Below the pieces are notes generated by a model. The model had not been told where the DNA came from and searched no databases. It saw only the letters and a program-made list of their open reading frames with translations. Of a stretch of 33,310 bases of DNA, positions 1-6,529 are shown piece after piece (the first letter of the stretch is position 1; each line of letters starts with the position of its first letter). A program made the position numbers and the translations under genes. Origin of the DNA: Eubacterium sp. (GTDB lineage: Bacteria > Bacillota > Clostridia > Lachnospirales > Lachnospiraceae); assembly GCA_021769425.1 (NCBI GenBank), contig JAETSX010000048.1, forward strand, positions 1 to 33,310. Reading direction: 5' to 3'.

Positions 1-275
1 AAAAGGTACAGCTTTTCGATGGGCTTCATTCTGTATGCAAAAATACGTTTGCGGCAGATAAAGGCAGCGTAACTGCGGCATGATAAGTTGGCAAATCTTT
101 TTGCTCGCCAGTATAAGTCCTTTACTCCAATCAATGTTTTCTGATTACACTTCGGACAGTAGCGGGGATAGTTTTTCAAAACAGTATCTTCTCTAATTCT
201 ATCATGGGTTTTATTTCCGCAGACAGGACAGCGTATCCATTTTTCCTTAAATAATTTCGTGTGATTATCTATCAT
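1..275 (-). CDS. Cysteine-rich KTR-type zinc-ribbon protein (partial, runs off window)
   Basis: Reading the minus strand from an ATG at 275 gives an open frame that reaches the window edge with no stop. The N-terminal half has two CPxC knuckles (KWIRCPVCGNKT, then YCPKCNQKT) separated by REDTVLKNYPR. This is the signature of the small cysteine-rich KTR proteins often carried by conjugative transposons of Firmicutes. Such proteins are usually about 55-60 residues; here the frame continues with about 40 basic, cysteine-containing residues unlike the usual tail, which suggests a fusion or rearrangement. The start codon overlaps the stop of the upstream gene by 11 nt, so translation is probably coupled. 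A metal-binding role is inferred from the cysteines; the cellular function of the family is unknown to me. Confidence 0.6.
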   Translation of the reverse strand, partial: MIDNHTKLFKEKWIRCPVCGNKTHDRIREDTVLKNYPRYCPKCNQKTLIGVKDLYWRAKRFANLSCRSYAAFICRKRIFAYRMKPIEKLYL

Positions 276-570
276 TTTTGTTATCCTTATCAAGCTCAGA
301 AATAATACCGCAATCAATGAAAGAGATATTTCCGATTTCAAATTTCTCTGTTGTAATTTTCTCTCTAAGCTGCCTGCTTTCAATAAATTCATCCGTTACG
401 ATCACAAACAATTGCTTATCTGCTTGATTTACCAGATAGAACTCTTTATCTACATTTTTAATTCCATTAATAAAATCTGGTATTCCAAACGGGGCAGTAG
501 TTAACCATCCTATTGCATTATCTGTAACTTTTTCTTCTCTGGAAAGTATTTGCTTACCTACAAGACAATG
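265..570 (-). pseudogene. 5'-truncated hypothetical protein
   Basis: The reading frame is protein-like from about VGKQILSREEKV to its end at ISELDKDNKNDR (roughly 100 residues), but it has no start codon of its own in that stretch. Upstream it runs straight into sequence that codes for a transposase on the opposite strand, so the 5' end appears to have been lost by insertion or deletion. Its last codons overlap the start of the KTR-type gene. I do not recognise a family. Charged residues alternate with short hydrophobic strands (FYLVN, LFVIVTDEF), suggesting a small soluble alpha/beta protein. The frame remains open through the antisense transposase region to 777, but that part is not protein-like. 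Confidence 0.4.
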
Positions 571-617
571 TATTACTACGGCTATTAAAAACCGACATTT
601 TAATGGCCGTAGTAATA
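571..617. repeat. 19-bp inverted repeat at a rearrangement junction
   Basis: TATTACTACGGCTATTAAA (571-589) and its near-perfect reverse complement (599-617, one mismatch) flank a 9-nt spacer. The palindrome sits where the truncated hypothetical gene meets the transposase fragment. It may be an insertion scar or a structured element end. Confidence 0.6.
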
Positions 618-940
618 CATATAATGCCGAAAAAGACGCAGAGACAAATAAGGTCATGAAAGTCAATGAACGTTGGGATGAGTTAAAGGAAGAATCCCAC
701 GCCAATATACAGGGCGGGAAGGGGATACTGAACCGCCAGATCCGCTCCATACAGACAGAAGGCCATTTTGGGGACATAAAAGAGAACGAAAAATTTCGCC
801 GGTTTCATTGCCGTTCTACAGAAAAGGCATACAAAGAATTTATGCTGTATGCGATTGGACGGAATATCAATAAATACCACCGTTTTCTGCAGGATAAAAT
901 ACATAAATTCGAAAGGAAAACTGAGGAGAAAGCTGCATAG
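590..940 (+). pseudogene. IS1182-family transposase, C-terminal fragment
   Basis: The plus-strand frame, protein-like from about 590 and with an internal ATG at 656, encodes about 115 residues. They include KGILNRQIRSIQTEGHFGDI, then FRRFHCR and AIGRNINKYHRF. This matches the C-terminal part of IS1182-type DDE transposases, where the catalytic Glu lies in the RSIQxEGxFG motif and is followed by an FxRF and a YNINK-like segment. The N-terminal 300 or more residues with the first two acidic catalytic residues are missing, so this is a dead remnant. It stops at TAG 938-940 and is followed by a long hairpin. Confidence 0.75.
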
Positions 941-1007
941 GAAAAAGAGAGCTTCCGAAATAAGCGGCAAAGGGTTTTTGCGCCCTAAAATAAGGCAGCC
1001 AACAAGA

Positions 1008-1073
1008 AAAAAGAGAACTCCCGCAGAAGAGTCCATGCCAAAAAGCACGGAATTCTGCGGGAGTTCTCTTTTT
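1008..1073 (+). terminator. Long perfect hairpin behind the IS1182 fragment
   Basis: A 21-bp perfect stem (1008-1028 with 1053-1073) encloses a 24-nt loop. The left arm begins AAAAAGAGAACTCCCGCAG and the right arm ends in CTCTTTTT, so the plus-strand transcript has a GC-rich stem followed by a U-run, as in an intrinsic terminator. The A-run on the other side would let it act in both directions. It could also mark the right end of the IS. Confidence 0.7.
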
Positions 1074-1299
1074 GGGGAATCAGGTCTAAAAAATGCCATT
1101 TCCCGACAGCCCCTTGTCAGATAATTACTCAGAAATTTTATCTACACCCCCGGCGGCCAGCCCTGACGTTTCAAATTAATGCTCCTGTTCATGCCTATGG
1201 CGCTCATAGTAACAAATCTGGGAAACAGCGGTAAAATCCTTTGAACCTGCCTCCTGCAAAAGAAAATTATATTCAAAAAACTAACGCCTCCGGACAAAT
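1074..1299. other. Gene-poor stretch between IS remnant and SGNH gene
   Basis: I see no supportable gene, promoter or RNA here. A minus-strand frame is open through part of it but lacks a ribosome site and a recognisable family. It is probably the decayed flank of the mobile remnant. Confidence 0.5.
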
Positions 1300-2145
1300 C
1301 TATTTCCTGTCTAAAATCCACTGTGCCCAATCAGCATAATATTTTCCCAGTATATGGGAACCATCCGTAGAATATTCTTTTAACAGATTTCCTTGTTCAT
1401 CATCAAAGACTTCATTCACATTTATATAATGACAATTTAGTTCATCCCCGATTTTTTGTATCTCTAAATTGAGCTCATTTATTCTCTGGTTATTATAAAT
1501 TGAACTTTTTGCAGAATTCTCCGCGGTCACATGGAGATTTGCGCCTAAAACCACTTTAGCCTCCGGCTGCATGTCCTGTATTTCTTTCACCGTCTCTCTA
1601 TACTTTTCAACGATCTGTTCCATTGAATATCCCAATTCGTTGATCCCAAGCATAAAGTGGATTACCTGGTAATGATTTTCCGCTAAAACCTGTTCCAGAG
1701 TTTTCTTTCCTTTATTATTCAAAGATATTCCGCTATCCCATAGGTTAAATACCGTCATTCCGCTGTCTGCAAATACGTCTGCTTCTCCCATCTGCCCATA
1801 TTCATATAATCCTACCGTTCTGGAATCCCCGACAAACAGGACTTCCTGAAAATTATCCGGAAATAACGGTCTGCTTTCAGGTTTTGAAGGCTGCGCATTA
1901 TTTTCTTTTATATCCATTTCCAAAAGCTGTTTAGACTTTGATTTTGCCGGTTCCACTACCAGGAATTCAGGCTCTTTTACATTTTCCGGCGTTTTCCTTT
2001 GTTCCTGCATGCCCGCTGCCTGTTCTGTCCGTATATCAGCTTCCTTTTGCTGCTCCCTGTCATCTTCTATCCGGCCTGTCCCTATTACAGAAACTCCCAG
2101 ACTGATAAACAAAAAAATTGTATACCAATATCGACGCCGACGCAT
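1300..2145 (-). CDS. Membrane-anchored SGNH/GDSL hydrolase (O-acetylation partner)
   Basis: The 281-residue protein has an N-terminal membrane anchor (residues about 6-22), a charged, Glu/Lys-rich linker to about residue 95, and an SGNH hydrolase domain. The catalytic Ser is in LFVGDSRTVG (Ser108), the Gly/Asn blocks are in MLGINELG, and the Asp-His pair is in STDGSHILG near the C-terminus. The protein would act outside the membrane on acyl esters. It begins 20 bp after the MBOAT gene on the same strand, so the two are almost certainly co-transcribed. MBOAT plus an SGNH partner is the standard arrangement for O-acetylation of cell-wall or exopolysaccharides (compare PatA/PatB, AlgI/AlgX-J, DltB/DltD). 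The substrate cannot be read from the sequence. Confidence 0.8.
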   Translation of the reverse strand: MRRRRYWYTIFLFISLGVSVIGTGRIEDDREQQKEADIRTEQAAGMQEQRKTPENVKEPEFLVVEPAKSKSKQLLEMDIKENNAQPSKPESRPLFPDNFQEVLFVGDSRTVGLYEYGQMGEADVFADSGMTVFNLWDSGISLNNKGKKTLEQVLAENHYQVIHFMLGINELGYSMEQIVEKYRETVKEIQDMQPEAKVVLGANLHVTAENSAKSSIYNNQRINELNLEIQKIGDELNCHYINVNEVFDDEQGNLLKEYSTDGSHILGKYYADWAQWILDRK

Positions 2146-2165
2146 ATTTTATAACCATCCTTTCA

Positions 2166-3578
2166 TCAAAAACGAAAATACAGAAACGGATCGTCCATCC
2201 CTTTTTTTATGCAATAAATGCACCCCCAGAAAACTGCCAGCAGGACGGCTGCCGAAACAGGCGAGTTTTTCCAGCGATTATATAAATTTCTTGGTATGTA
2301 TGTAGCAAAGACCAGACCCGTACATATAGATACCGCATAGAGCCTGCCATACTTTAAATAGTCGCCCGCATAGTATATAAAGTCGTCCGGCTTACCCAAA
2401 AAAGGAAACAGGCGATGGATATAGACCGCTATTTGCGGCAGATCCGTTATGGCAAACAGCATCCATGTCAATGGAATTGAAAATAACATATAAATATGCC
2501 CGGCCATCGGATGACGCTCTAAAATCTTTCCCATTCCGGTCTTTTCTATAAAAATCAGGAAAAACAGGCTAAACCCCCATAGAATAAAATTCCAGCTCGC
2601 CCCATGCCAGAGCCCTGTCAAAAGCCATACCGTTAAAAGATTCCACAACGTCCTGCAAAAACCTTTCCGGTTTCCTCCCAGCGGAATATAAACATATTCG
2701 CGGAACCAGCTTCCCAGCGTTATATGCCATCTCCTCCAGAACTCTGTCATTGAAGTCGACATATACGGATGGGCAAAATTACATGGCAGTTTAAATCCAA
2801 GGATATACCCCAGCCCTTTTGCCATCAATGAATAGCCGTAAAAATCAAAGTAAATCTGCAGGCTGAATGCGATAAGCCCCAGCCATGCAAGCGGCGTCGA
2901 GACGCTTTCAAAGCCGATCGTCTCTATGTCCTTCCACAGACCACCGACCTGGTTTGCTATCAATACTTTCATTCCCAGTCCGATCGTGAATTCCCGGAGG
3001 CCTTCTTCAATCATTGAAAATGAAATTCTCCGCTTTTTAATCTGATCCCTCATTGCGGAGTAAGTCACAATTGGCCCGGCTATCAACTGCGGAAACATGC
3101 TTATATACATGCCAAATCCGGATAAAGAACTCTCATACGGAACCTTTCTTCTGTAAACGTCTATCAGATAGGAGATCGCCTGAAACGTGTAAAAACTGAT
3201 GCCTACCGGCAGGACCGGCTGATACGGCGGAATATTTACAGAAATCCCGAATGCATTTAATATCTGGTTTAAAATCTGCATTAGAAAGCCTAAATATTTA
3301 AACAAAACCAGCCACGAAAAGTTATAAGCAATCCCCATTGCCAGCATTTTCTTGCTTTTTCTCCTGCTTCTGCCAATCAGCCCGCCAATAAGATAGTTTA
3401 TCACAATTGAAAAAAGAAACAGAACCAGATAAAAAGGATTATCCCTCACGCCGTAAAAATAAAAAATCAGGCTTCCGATAAAAAGACAGGCATTTTTCCA
3501 TTTGAACGGACAAATACCATACAGCAACAAAAATAGTGGTAAAAACTTAGAAATAAAAACAATACTGCTAAAAACCAT
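2166..3578 (-). CDS. MBOAT-family membrane O-acyltransferase
   Basis: The 470-residue protein has about ten hydrophobic segments and full MBOAT hallmarks. These are FWRRWHITLGSWFREYVYIP (residues about 280-299, His285) followed by LGGNRKG, and the invariant His in LTGLWHGASWNF (His325). The length matches AlgI/PatA/DltB-type proteins, which move an acetyl group across the membrane for transfer to extracellular glycans. The start has only a weak purine-rich ribosome site (AAAGAGAGAGAC). Downstream is the SGNH partner; upstream, beyond a strong terminator, lies a sigma/anti-sigma/lipoprotein operon. No separate promoter is obvious in the roughly 45-bp gap, so it may depend on read-through. Family assignment is firm; acetylation of peptidoglycan versus another polymer is inference. 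Confidence 0.9.
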   Translation of the reverse strand: MVFSSIVFISKFLPLFLLLYGICPFKWKNACLFIGSLIFYFYGVRDNPFYLVLFLFSIVINYLIGGLIGRSRRKSKKMLAMGIAYNFSWLVLFKYLGFLMQILNQILNAFGISVNIPPYQPVLPVGISFYTFQAISYLIDVYRRKVPYESSLSGFGMYISMFPQLIAGPIVTYSAMRDQIKKRRISFSMIEEGLREFTIGLGMKVLIANQVGGLWKDIETIGFESVSTPLAWLGLIAFSLQIYFDFYGYSLMAKGLGYILGFKLPCNFAHPYMSTSMTEFWRRWHITLGSWFREYVYIPLGGNRKGFCRTLWNLLTVWLLTGLWHGASWNFILWGFSLFFLIFIEKTGMGKILERHPMAGHIYMLFSIPLTWMLFAITDLPQIAVYIHRLFPFLGKPDDFIYYAGDYLKYGRLYAVSICTGLVFATYIPRNLYNRWKNSPVSAAVLLAVFWGCIYCIKKGMDDPFLYFRF

Positions 3579-3623
3579 AGCTGTCTCTCTCTTTCATTTC
3601 AATACGCCATATTTTTTCACAAA

Positions 3624-3677
3624 AATAACTGCTGTAAAATATAACAATCCCCATTGCACACTTTTACAGCAGTTATT
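3624..3677 (-). terminator. Intrinsic terminator after the lipoprotein gene
   Basis: A perfect 16-bp inverted repeat (AATAACTGCTGTAAAA, 3624-3639, with 3662-3677) has a 22-nt loop and is followed on the minus strand by TTTTTGTG. It lies 14 bp beyond the lipoprotein stop and separates the sigma-factor operon from the MBOAT/SGNH pair, possibly with partial read-through. Confidence 0.8.
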
Positions 3678-3690
3678 CCTCTGCCACTGA

Positions 3691-4242
3691 TCAATAATTA
3701 ATTGCGTTGACCGCCAGCGCTCCGTCTACCACGCCAAAGTTTATGCTTGCTATCCTTCCGTCTGAAATAGGAAATCCCGCCATACTAGGCTGAAAATTTT
3801 CGATATCAGCCTTCTCTATGGATTCCAACAGTTCCTCCGTAAACACGGTTTCTGCGCCAAGCTTCAGGAAGTTCTCTTTGGTCTCTACCAGACCAACATC
3901 CGGCAATCCCACATAAACCGGAAATGCAGACATCTCTGCCAACGCCTCCAGGTCTTTTTGGGCAGTTGCATCCTTAACTTTCTCTGCAAATTCCTTTGCC
4001 GCCTTACTGTCAACCGCAAAGTTATCCTCATATTTTTCTGATGTCTGTGCCGCTTTTTCTGTCTCGTCTGCCCCTGCTTTTTCTAAAGCAGAGTCCTGTC
4101 CGGTTTCCTTCGATGCACTCGCGGAGATACCCTGCTGTGTATCCTGGCAGGACTGCCGGCTTTCGCCGCATCCCGTCAGAACCACTCCTGTCAGAGCAAT
4201 ACCCAAAAACATAACAGCCACATTCTTCATTCTCTTTCTCAT
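3691..4242 (-). CDS. Hypothetical secreted lipoprotein
   Basis: The best start is the ATG at 4242, preceded by AAGGAGA at normal spacing, rather than the in-frame codon eight residues upstream. The product is about 183 residues with a lysine/arginine N-region, a hydrophobic core and a lipobox LTGC, so it should be lipidated and surface-anchored. A low-complexity Ala/Glu/Lys/Gln linker follows, then a small globular domain (FAEKVKDATAQKDLEALAEM, later PVYVGLPDVG and SINFGVVDGALAVN). The alternation resembles small NTF2/DUF3887-like extracytoplasmic domains, but I cannot assign it. Only 1 nt separates it from the anti-sigma gene, and its ribosome site lies inside that gene's last codons, so the two are translationally coupled. 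A role in envelope stress is inferred from position only. Confidence 0.75.
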   Translation of the reverse strand: MRKRMKNVAVMFLGIALTGVVLTGCGESRQSCQDTQQGISASASKETGQDSALEKAGADETEKAAQTSEKYEDNFAVDSKAAKEFAEKVKDATAQKDLEALAEMSAFPVYVGLPDVGLVETKENFLKLGAETVFTEELLESIEKADIENFQPSMAGFPISDGRIASINFGVVDGALAVNAINY

Positions 4243-4243
4243 C

Positions 4244-5134
4244 TCAATTTCTCCTTGTAATTTCAAATTCTATCTCCCCTGATGAACCAGGCGCGATTTC
4301 ATATTTTTCAAAAACGATGACCGGGCGGTTATTCTCATTGATATAGAACTTCGCGTCTTCCGAAATCCCTGCAAAACCTCCCTCTTCTGCCGTAAAGAAT
4401 TCTTCTCCTGCTTTTTGCCGTTCATCAATCTGTTCGCTGACGCTTTCATTTACCAATTCTACATAATTACTGCCCAGCATATCCTCTAATGTGACCAGCT
4501 CTCCTGTTCTCAAATCCATGTTGTAATATCTTGATTCACTATAAGCAGCTGTCCAGCTTTCAGTCCCCCTCACAACAAAAGAAAGGTAATCGTTGCTCTG
4601 CTGCTTTATTTCATAACCCACAATAATCTTTATATTGTGTTCTGCCCATTCTTCCTGTGTTCCTCCCGTTTCCAAAAAAGCAGTTCTGTATTCTTCCGCA
4701 CGCAGAACCGCATCATCTGCATACTGGCTGCAGCGGTCAAAGATTTCCTGATTGATTTCATCCACCGTTATCCCGGTATCCTCTGCGATCATCTCAATCG
4801 ATGGAATTTCCACAGACACCGCAATATCGTCCTTTTCTGTTTCATAAGAGCGGAATGTCAGTATCTGAGCCAGTCCTCCGATCACCGGAAGCTGTCCTGC
4901 TTCTTTTGCAAATGCCGGACTCGTATTCAAAGCCGCTGTAAAAAGAATGCATACGGCTGCGGCCGCAGCTTCCACACTGCGTATTACCCTCTTGAATCTG
5001 CAGCTCCTGTCAGCCCCTCTTTTTTCTTCCTGCCGCTTCTTTGACTTTTGTATCTCCTGCTGTATCCGGATGTTAAGTTCCTCCGGAATAGTGATCTGGT
5101 CATATCTTTCTTTCATTGTATCTAATTTACCCAT
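4244..5134 (-). CDS. RsiV-like anti-sigma factor (DUF3298-type sensor)
   Basis: The 296-residue single-pass membrane protein has a cytoplasmic N-terminal segment (about 1-48, MKERYDQITIPEELNIRIQQ...), a transmembrane helix at about 52-72 and an extracytoplasmic domain. That domain carries DUF4163/DUF3298-like features: YYNMDLRTGELVTLEDML in the middle and FYINENNRPVIVFEKYEIAP near the C-terminus. This layout matches RsiV, which holds an ECF sigma factor at the membrane and is released by regulated proteolysis; in Bacillus and Clostridioides RsiV binds lysozyme. Its start overlaps the sigma-factor stop by 13 nt, the usual coupling for such pairs. Lysozyme as the signal is inference from family. 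Confidence 0.8.
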   Translation of the reverse strand: MGKLDTMKERYDQITIPEELNIRIQQEIQKSKKRQEEKRGADRSCRFKRVIRSVEAAAAAVCILFTAALNTSPAFAKEAGQLPVIGGLAQILTFRSYETEKDDIAVSVEIPSIEMIAEDTGITVDEINQEIFDRCSQYADDAVLRAEEYRTAFLETGGTQEEWAEHNIKIIVGYEIKQQSNDYLSFVVRGTESWTAAYSESRYYNMDLRTGELVTLEDMLGSNYVELVNESVSEQIDERQKAGEEFFTAEEGGFAGISEDAKFYINENNRPVIVFEKYEIAPGSSGEIEFEITRRN

Positions 5135-5622
5135 ATATCTGCCTCCTGAATATTTTCTTTTAATTGTTTTAAGCCGCGATAGAGTTTCGTTTTAACCGTA
5201 TTCAGATTTAATCCTGTGATGGAAGAAATTTCTTTCAAAGATAACTCCTCAAAAAACCGGAGTTTTATAATTCCCTGCACATCCAGCTCTAATCTGTCTA
5301 ATTCTCTTTCAAGGTCATCATCCTGCTCATAACCCTTTTCGTAATACACCTCCTCCCGTTCCATGCCATCGCCGGTCAGCAAAAACCTCTTCCGCTTTTT
5401 TAGCGCCGTCAGGCATTCATTAATTAATATCCTATAAAACCAAGTTCTGATCGCGTCTTCATTTTTTATGTTTTTATGCGCCTCAAGCGCCTTGCAGACT
5501 GCACTTTGGACAACATCAAGAGCATCCTCCTGATGCCTGGTATAACTATAAGCCACTCGGTAAAACCGGTCTTGATTTTCAAGGATATACTGAATCAACC
5601 TTTCATATAATATTTGTTTCAT
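5122..5622 (-). CDS. ECF (SigV-like) RNA polymerase sigma factor
   Basis: The start chosen is the ATG at 5622 (MKQILYERLIQYIL), with GAAAGG upstream at slightly long spacing. A TTG 16 codons earlier lacks a ribosome site. The product is about 166 residues. Region 2 includes FYRVAYSYTRHQEDALDVVQ and TWFYRILINECL; after a Glu/Asp-rich linker, region 4 has LRFFEELSLKEISSITGLNL followed by NTVKTKLYRGLKQL, a classic helix-turn-helix. Region 1 and sigma-3 are absent, as expected for ECF factors. The immediate downstream overlap with an RsiV-like anti-sigma factor places it in the SigV-type group. Autoregulation is plausible from the upstream TGAAAC element. Confidence 0.88.
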   Translation of the reverse strand: MKQILYERLIQYILENQDRFYRVAYSYTRHQEDALDVVQSAVCKALEAHKNIKNEDAIRTWFYRILINECLTALKKRKRFLLTGDGMEREEVYYEKGYEQDDDLERELDRLELDVQGIIKLRFFEELSLKEISSITGLNLNTVKTKLYRGLKQLKENIQEADIWVN

Positions 5623-5652
5623 AACAGGTGCACGCCTTTCTTTTGTTCTTTT

Positions 5653-5687
5653 ACTATATAGATTTTTCAATCATCTGAAAAGTTTCA
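5653..5687 (-). promoter_or_regulatory. Candidate ECF autoregulatory promoter
   Basis: On the minus strand TGAAACTTTT (5678-5687) matches the ECF -35 type (TGAAAC), with TCTATATAG about 16 nt further on. A textbook CGTC -10 is absent, so the call is tentative. It lies 31-65 nt upstream of the chosen sigma-factor start. Confidence 0.4.
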
Positions 5688-5853
5688 AAAAAGAAAAATA
5701 AATTTCCGCCCTGCACCAATGAGCAATAATATCCCAATGTCTTATGCTCCGGAACAAACTTTTTATCTTTGAATACGAACGGAACAGGCAAACTGCAGGG
5801 AACGGTTCAAGAAGATTTTTTTGTATAATAGAAAAGATATAGAAAAACGAATA

Positions 5854-6137
5854 CTATAAAAGGCTCCAGGCCTGAGCCACTCCCCGCACGACAAACATCG
5901 CAGCGGTCAGTTCAGACCGGTGTGATAGGCAGCCAGTACCCATCCGGTTTTGGAGCCGGTGAAGGAAAAGTTCTTTTCCAAATAAGAGTAATATCAGAAA
6001 AACACCATGCCCAATAAAAAATAATGGGTATGGACAACTGAAAGCGCGGTTTTGGCGGTAAAATTGTTAAATTTGGTAAGCTCCCGGTAAAACACTCCGC
6101 TAGCCATCGCAAGAACAGCATACAGCAGAGCCATCAT
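5854..6137 (-). pseudogene. Decayed DUF2871-like small membrane protein gene
   Basis: From an ATG at 6137 with GAGGTGG upstream, the frame reads MMALLYAVLAMASGVFYREL and then LSVVHTHYFLLGMVFF before a stop. The match resumes after compensating frame slips as LEKNFSFTGSKTGWVLAAYH, then TGLN followed by another stop; a one-base shift restores TAAMFVVRGVAQ before a final stop. The joined reading resembles DUF2871-type proteins with four hydrophobic segments and the conserved FYREFTKF...HTH stretch. At least three indels and a missing C-terminal segment mark it as a pseudogene. A MITE-like element lies just upstream of its ribosome site. Confidence 0.6.
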
Positions 6138-6170
6138 TCAGCCACCTCAATATAAACGATGTTCATTATA

Positions 6171-6351
6171 TTACTCCGGCGGTTAAATCTCGCAGAATTT
6201 TACGTGGGATAAATTTTCATCTGCAAGGCAGAAAAATGAGTTGCAGCGAGGGTTACAACGATTGATGAGGGTCTGCCCCGCTTTATCGGGCACAACGCGG
6301 CAGATGGAAATTTAGACAAGTAAAAACTGCGATATTTAACCGCCGGAGTAA
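6171..6351. mobile_element. 181-bp palindromic MITE-like element
   Basis: Both ends carry the same terminal inverted repeat, TTACTCCGGCGGTTAAAT followed by (C/A)TCGCAG and a T-rich tail ending TTTAC: about 33 bp with few mismatches. A second inner pair (AAATTTTCATCTGC against GCAGATGGAAATTT) continues the symmetry. The element is flanked by TA on both sides, the target used by Tc1/mariner/IS630-type transposases, and has no coding capacity. A solo copy of the end, also preceded by TA, occurs at 17806. It lies about 35 bp upstream of the DUF2871-like pseudogene start. Confidence 0.7.
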
Positions 6352-6394
6352 TAATTTCTTCAATAAAAGCTGAAATCCTGTTTGAAAGGCGAAA

Positions 6395-6428
6395 AAAGAG
6401 TGTTTCGATTATTTCTGAAACGCTCTTT
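6395..6428 (-). terminator. Intrinsic terminator downstream of hemZ
   Basis: The 12-bp stem AAAGAGTGTTTC (6395-6406) with GAAACGCTCTTT (6417-6428), one mismatch, is followed on the minus strand by a T-run (TTTTTTCG). It lies about 100 bp after the hemZ stop and would end the GntR/MBL/hemZ transcript. Confidence 0.75.
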
Positions 6429-6529
6429 AGGAATCTGTTGATTTACACTGATTTTGTTGGACCTCCGGTACCTTTGCTGTACCCAAAATCCGCATCATAC
6501 TCAACAATTTTAGTCCGAATTCTGAATTG

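Noticed and set aside
571-777. Extension of the hypothetical minus-strand gene to a 170-residue protein
   Set aside because: This part is antisense to the recognisable IS1182 transposase and its composition is not protein-like; the open frame is coincidental.
5810-5835. Plus-strand promoter with TATAAT near 5824
   Set aside because: No acceptable -35 at normal spacing and no gene follows on that strand.
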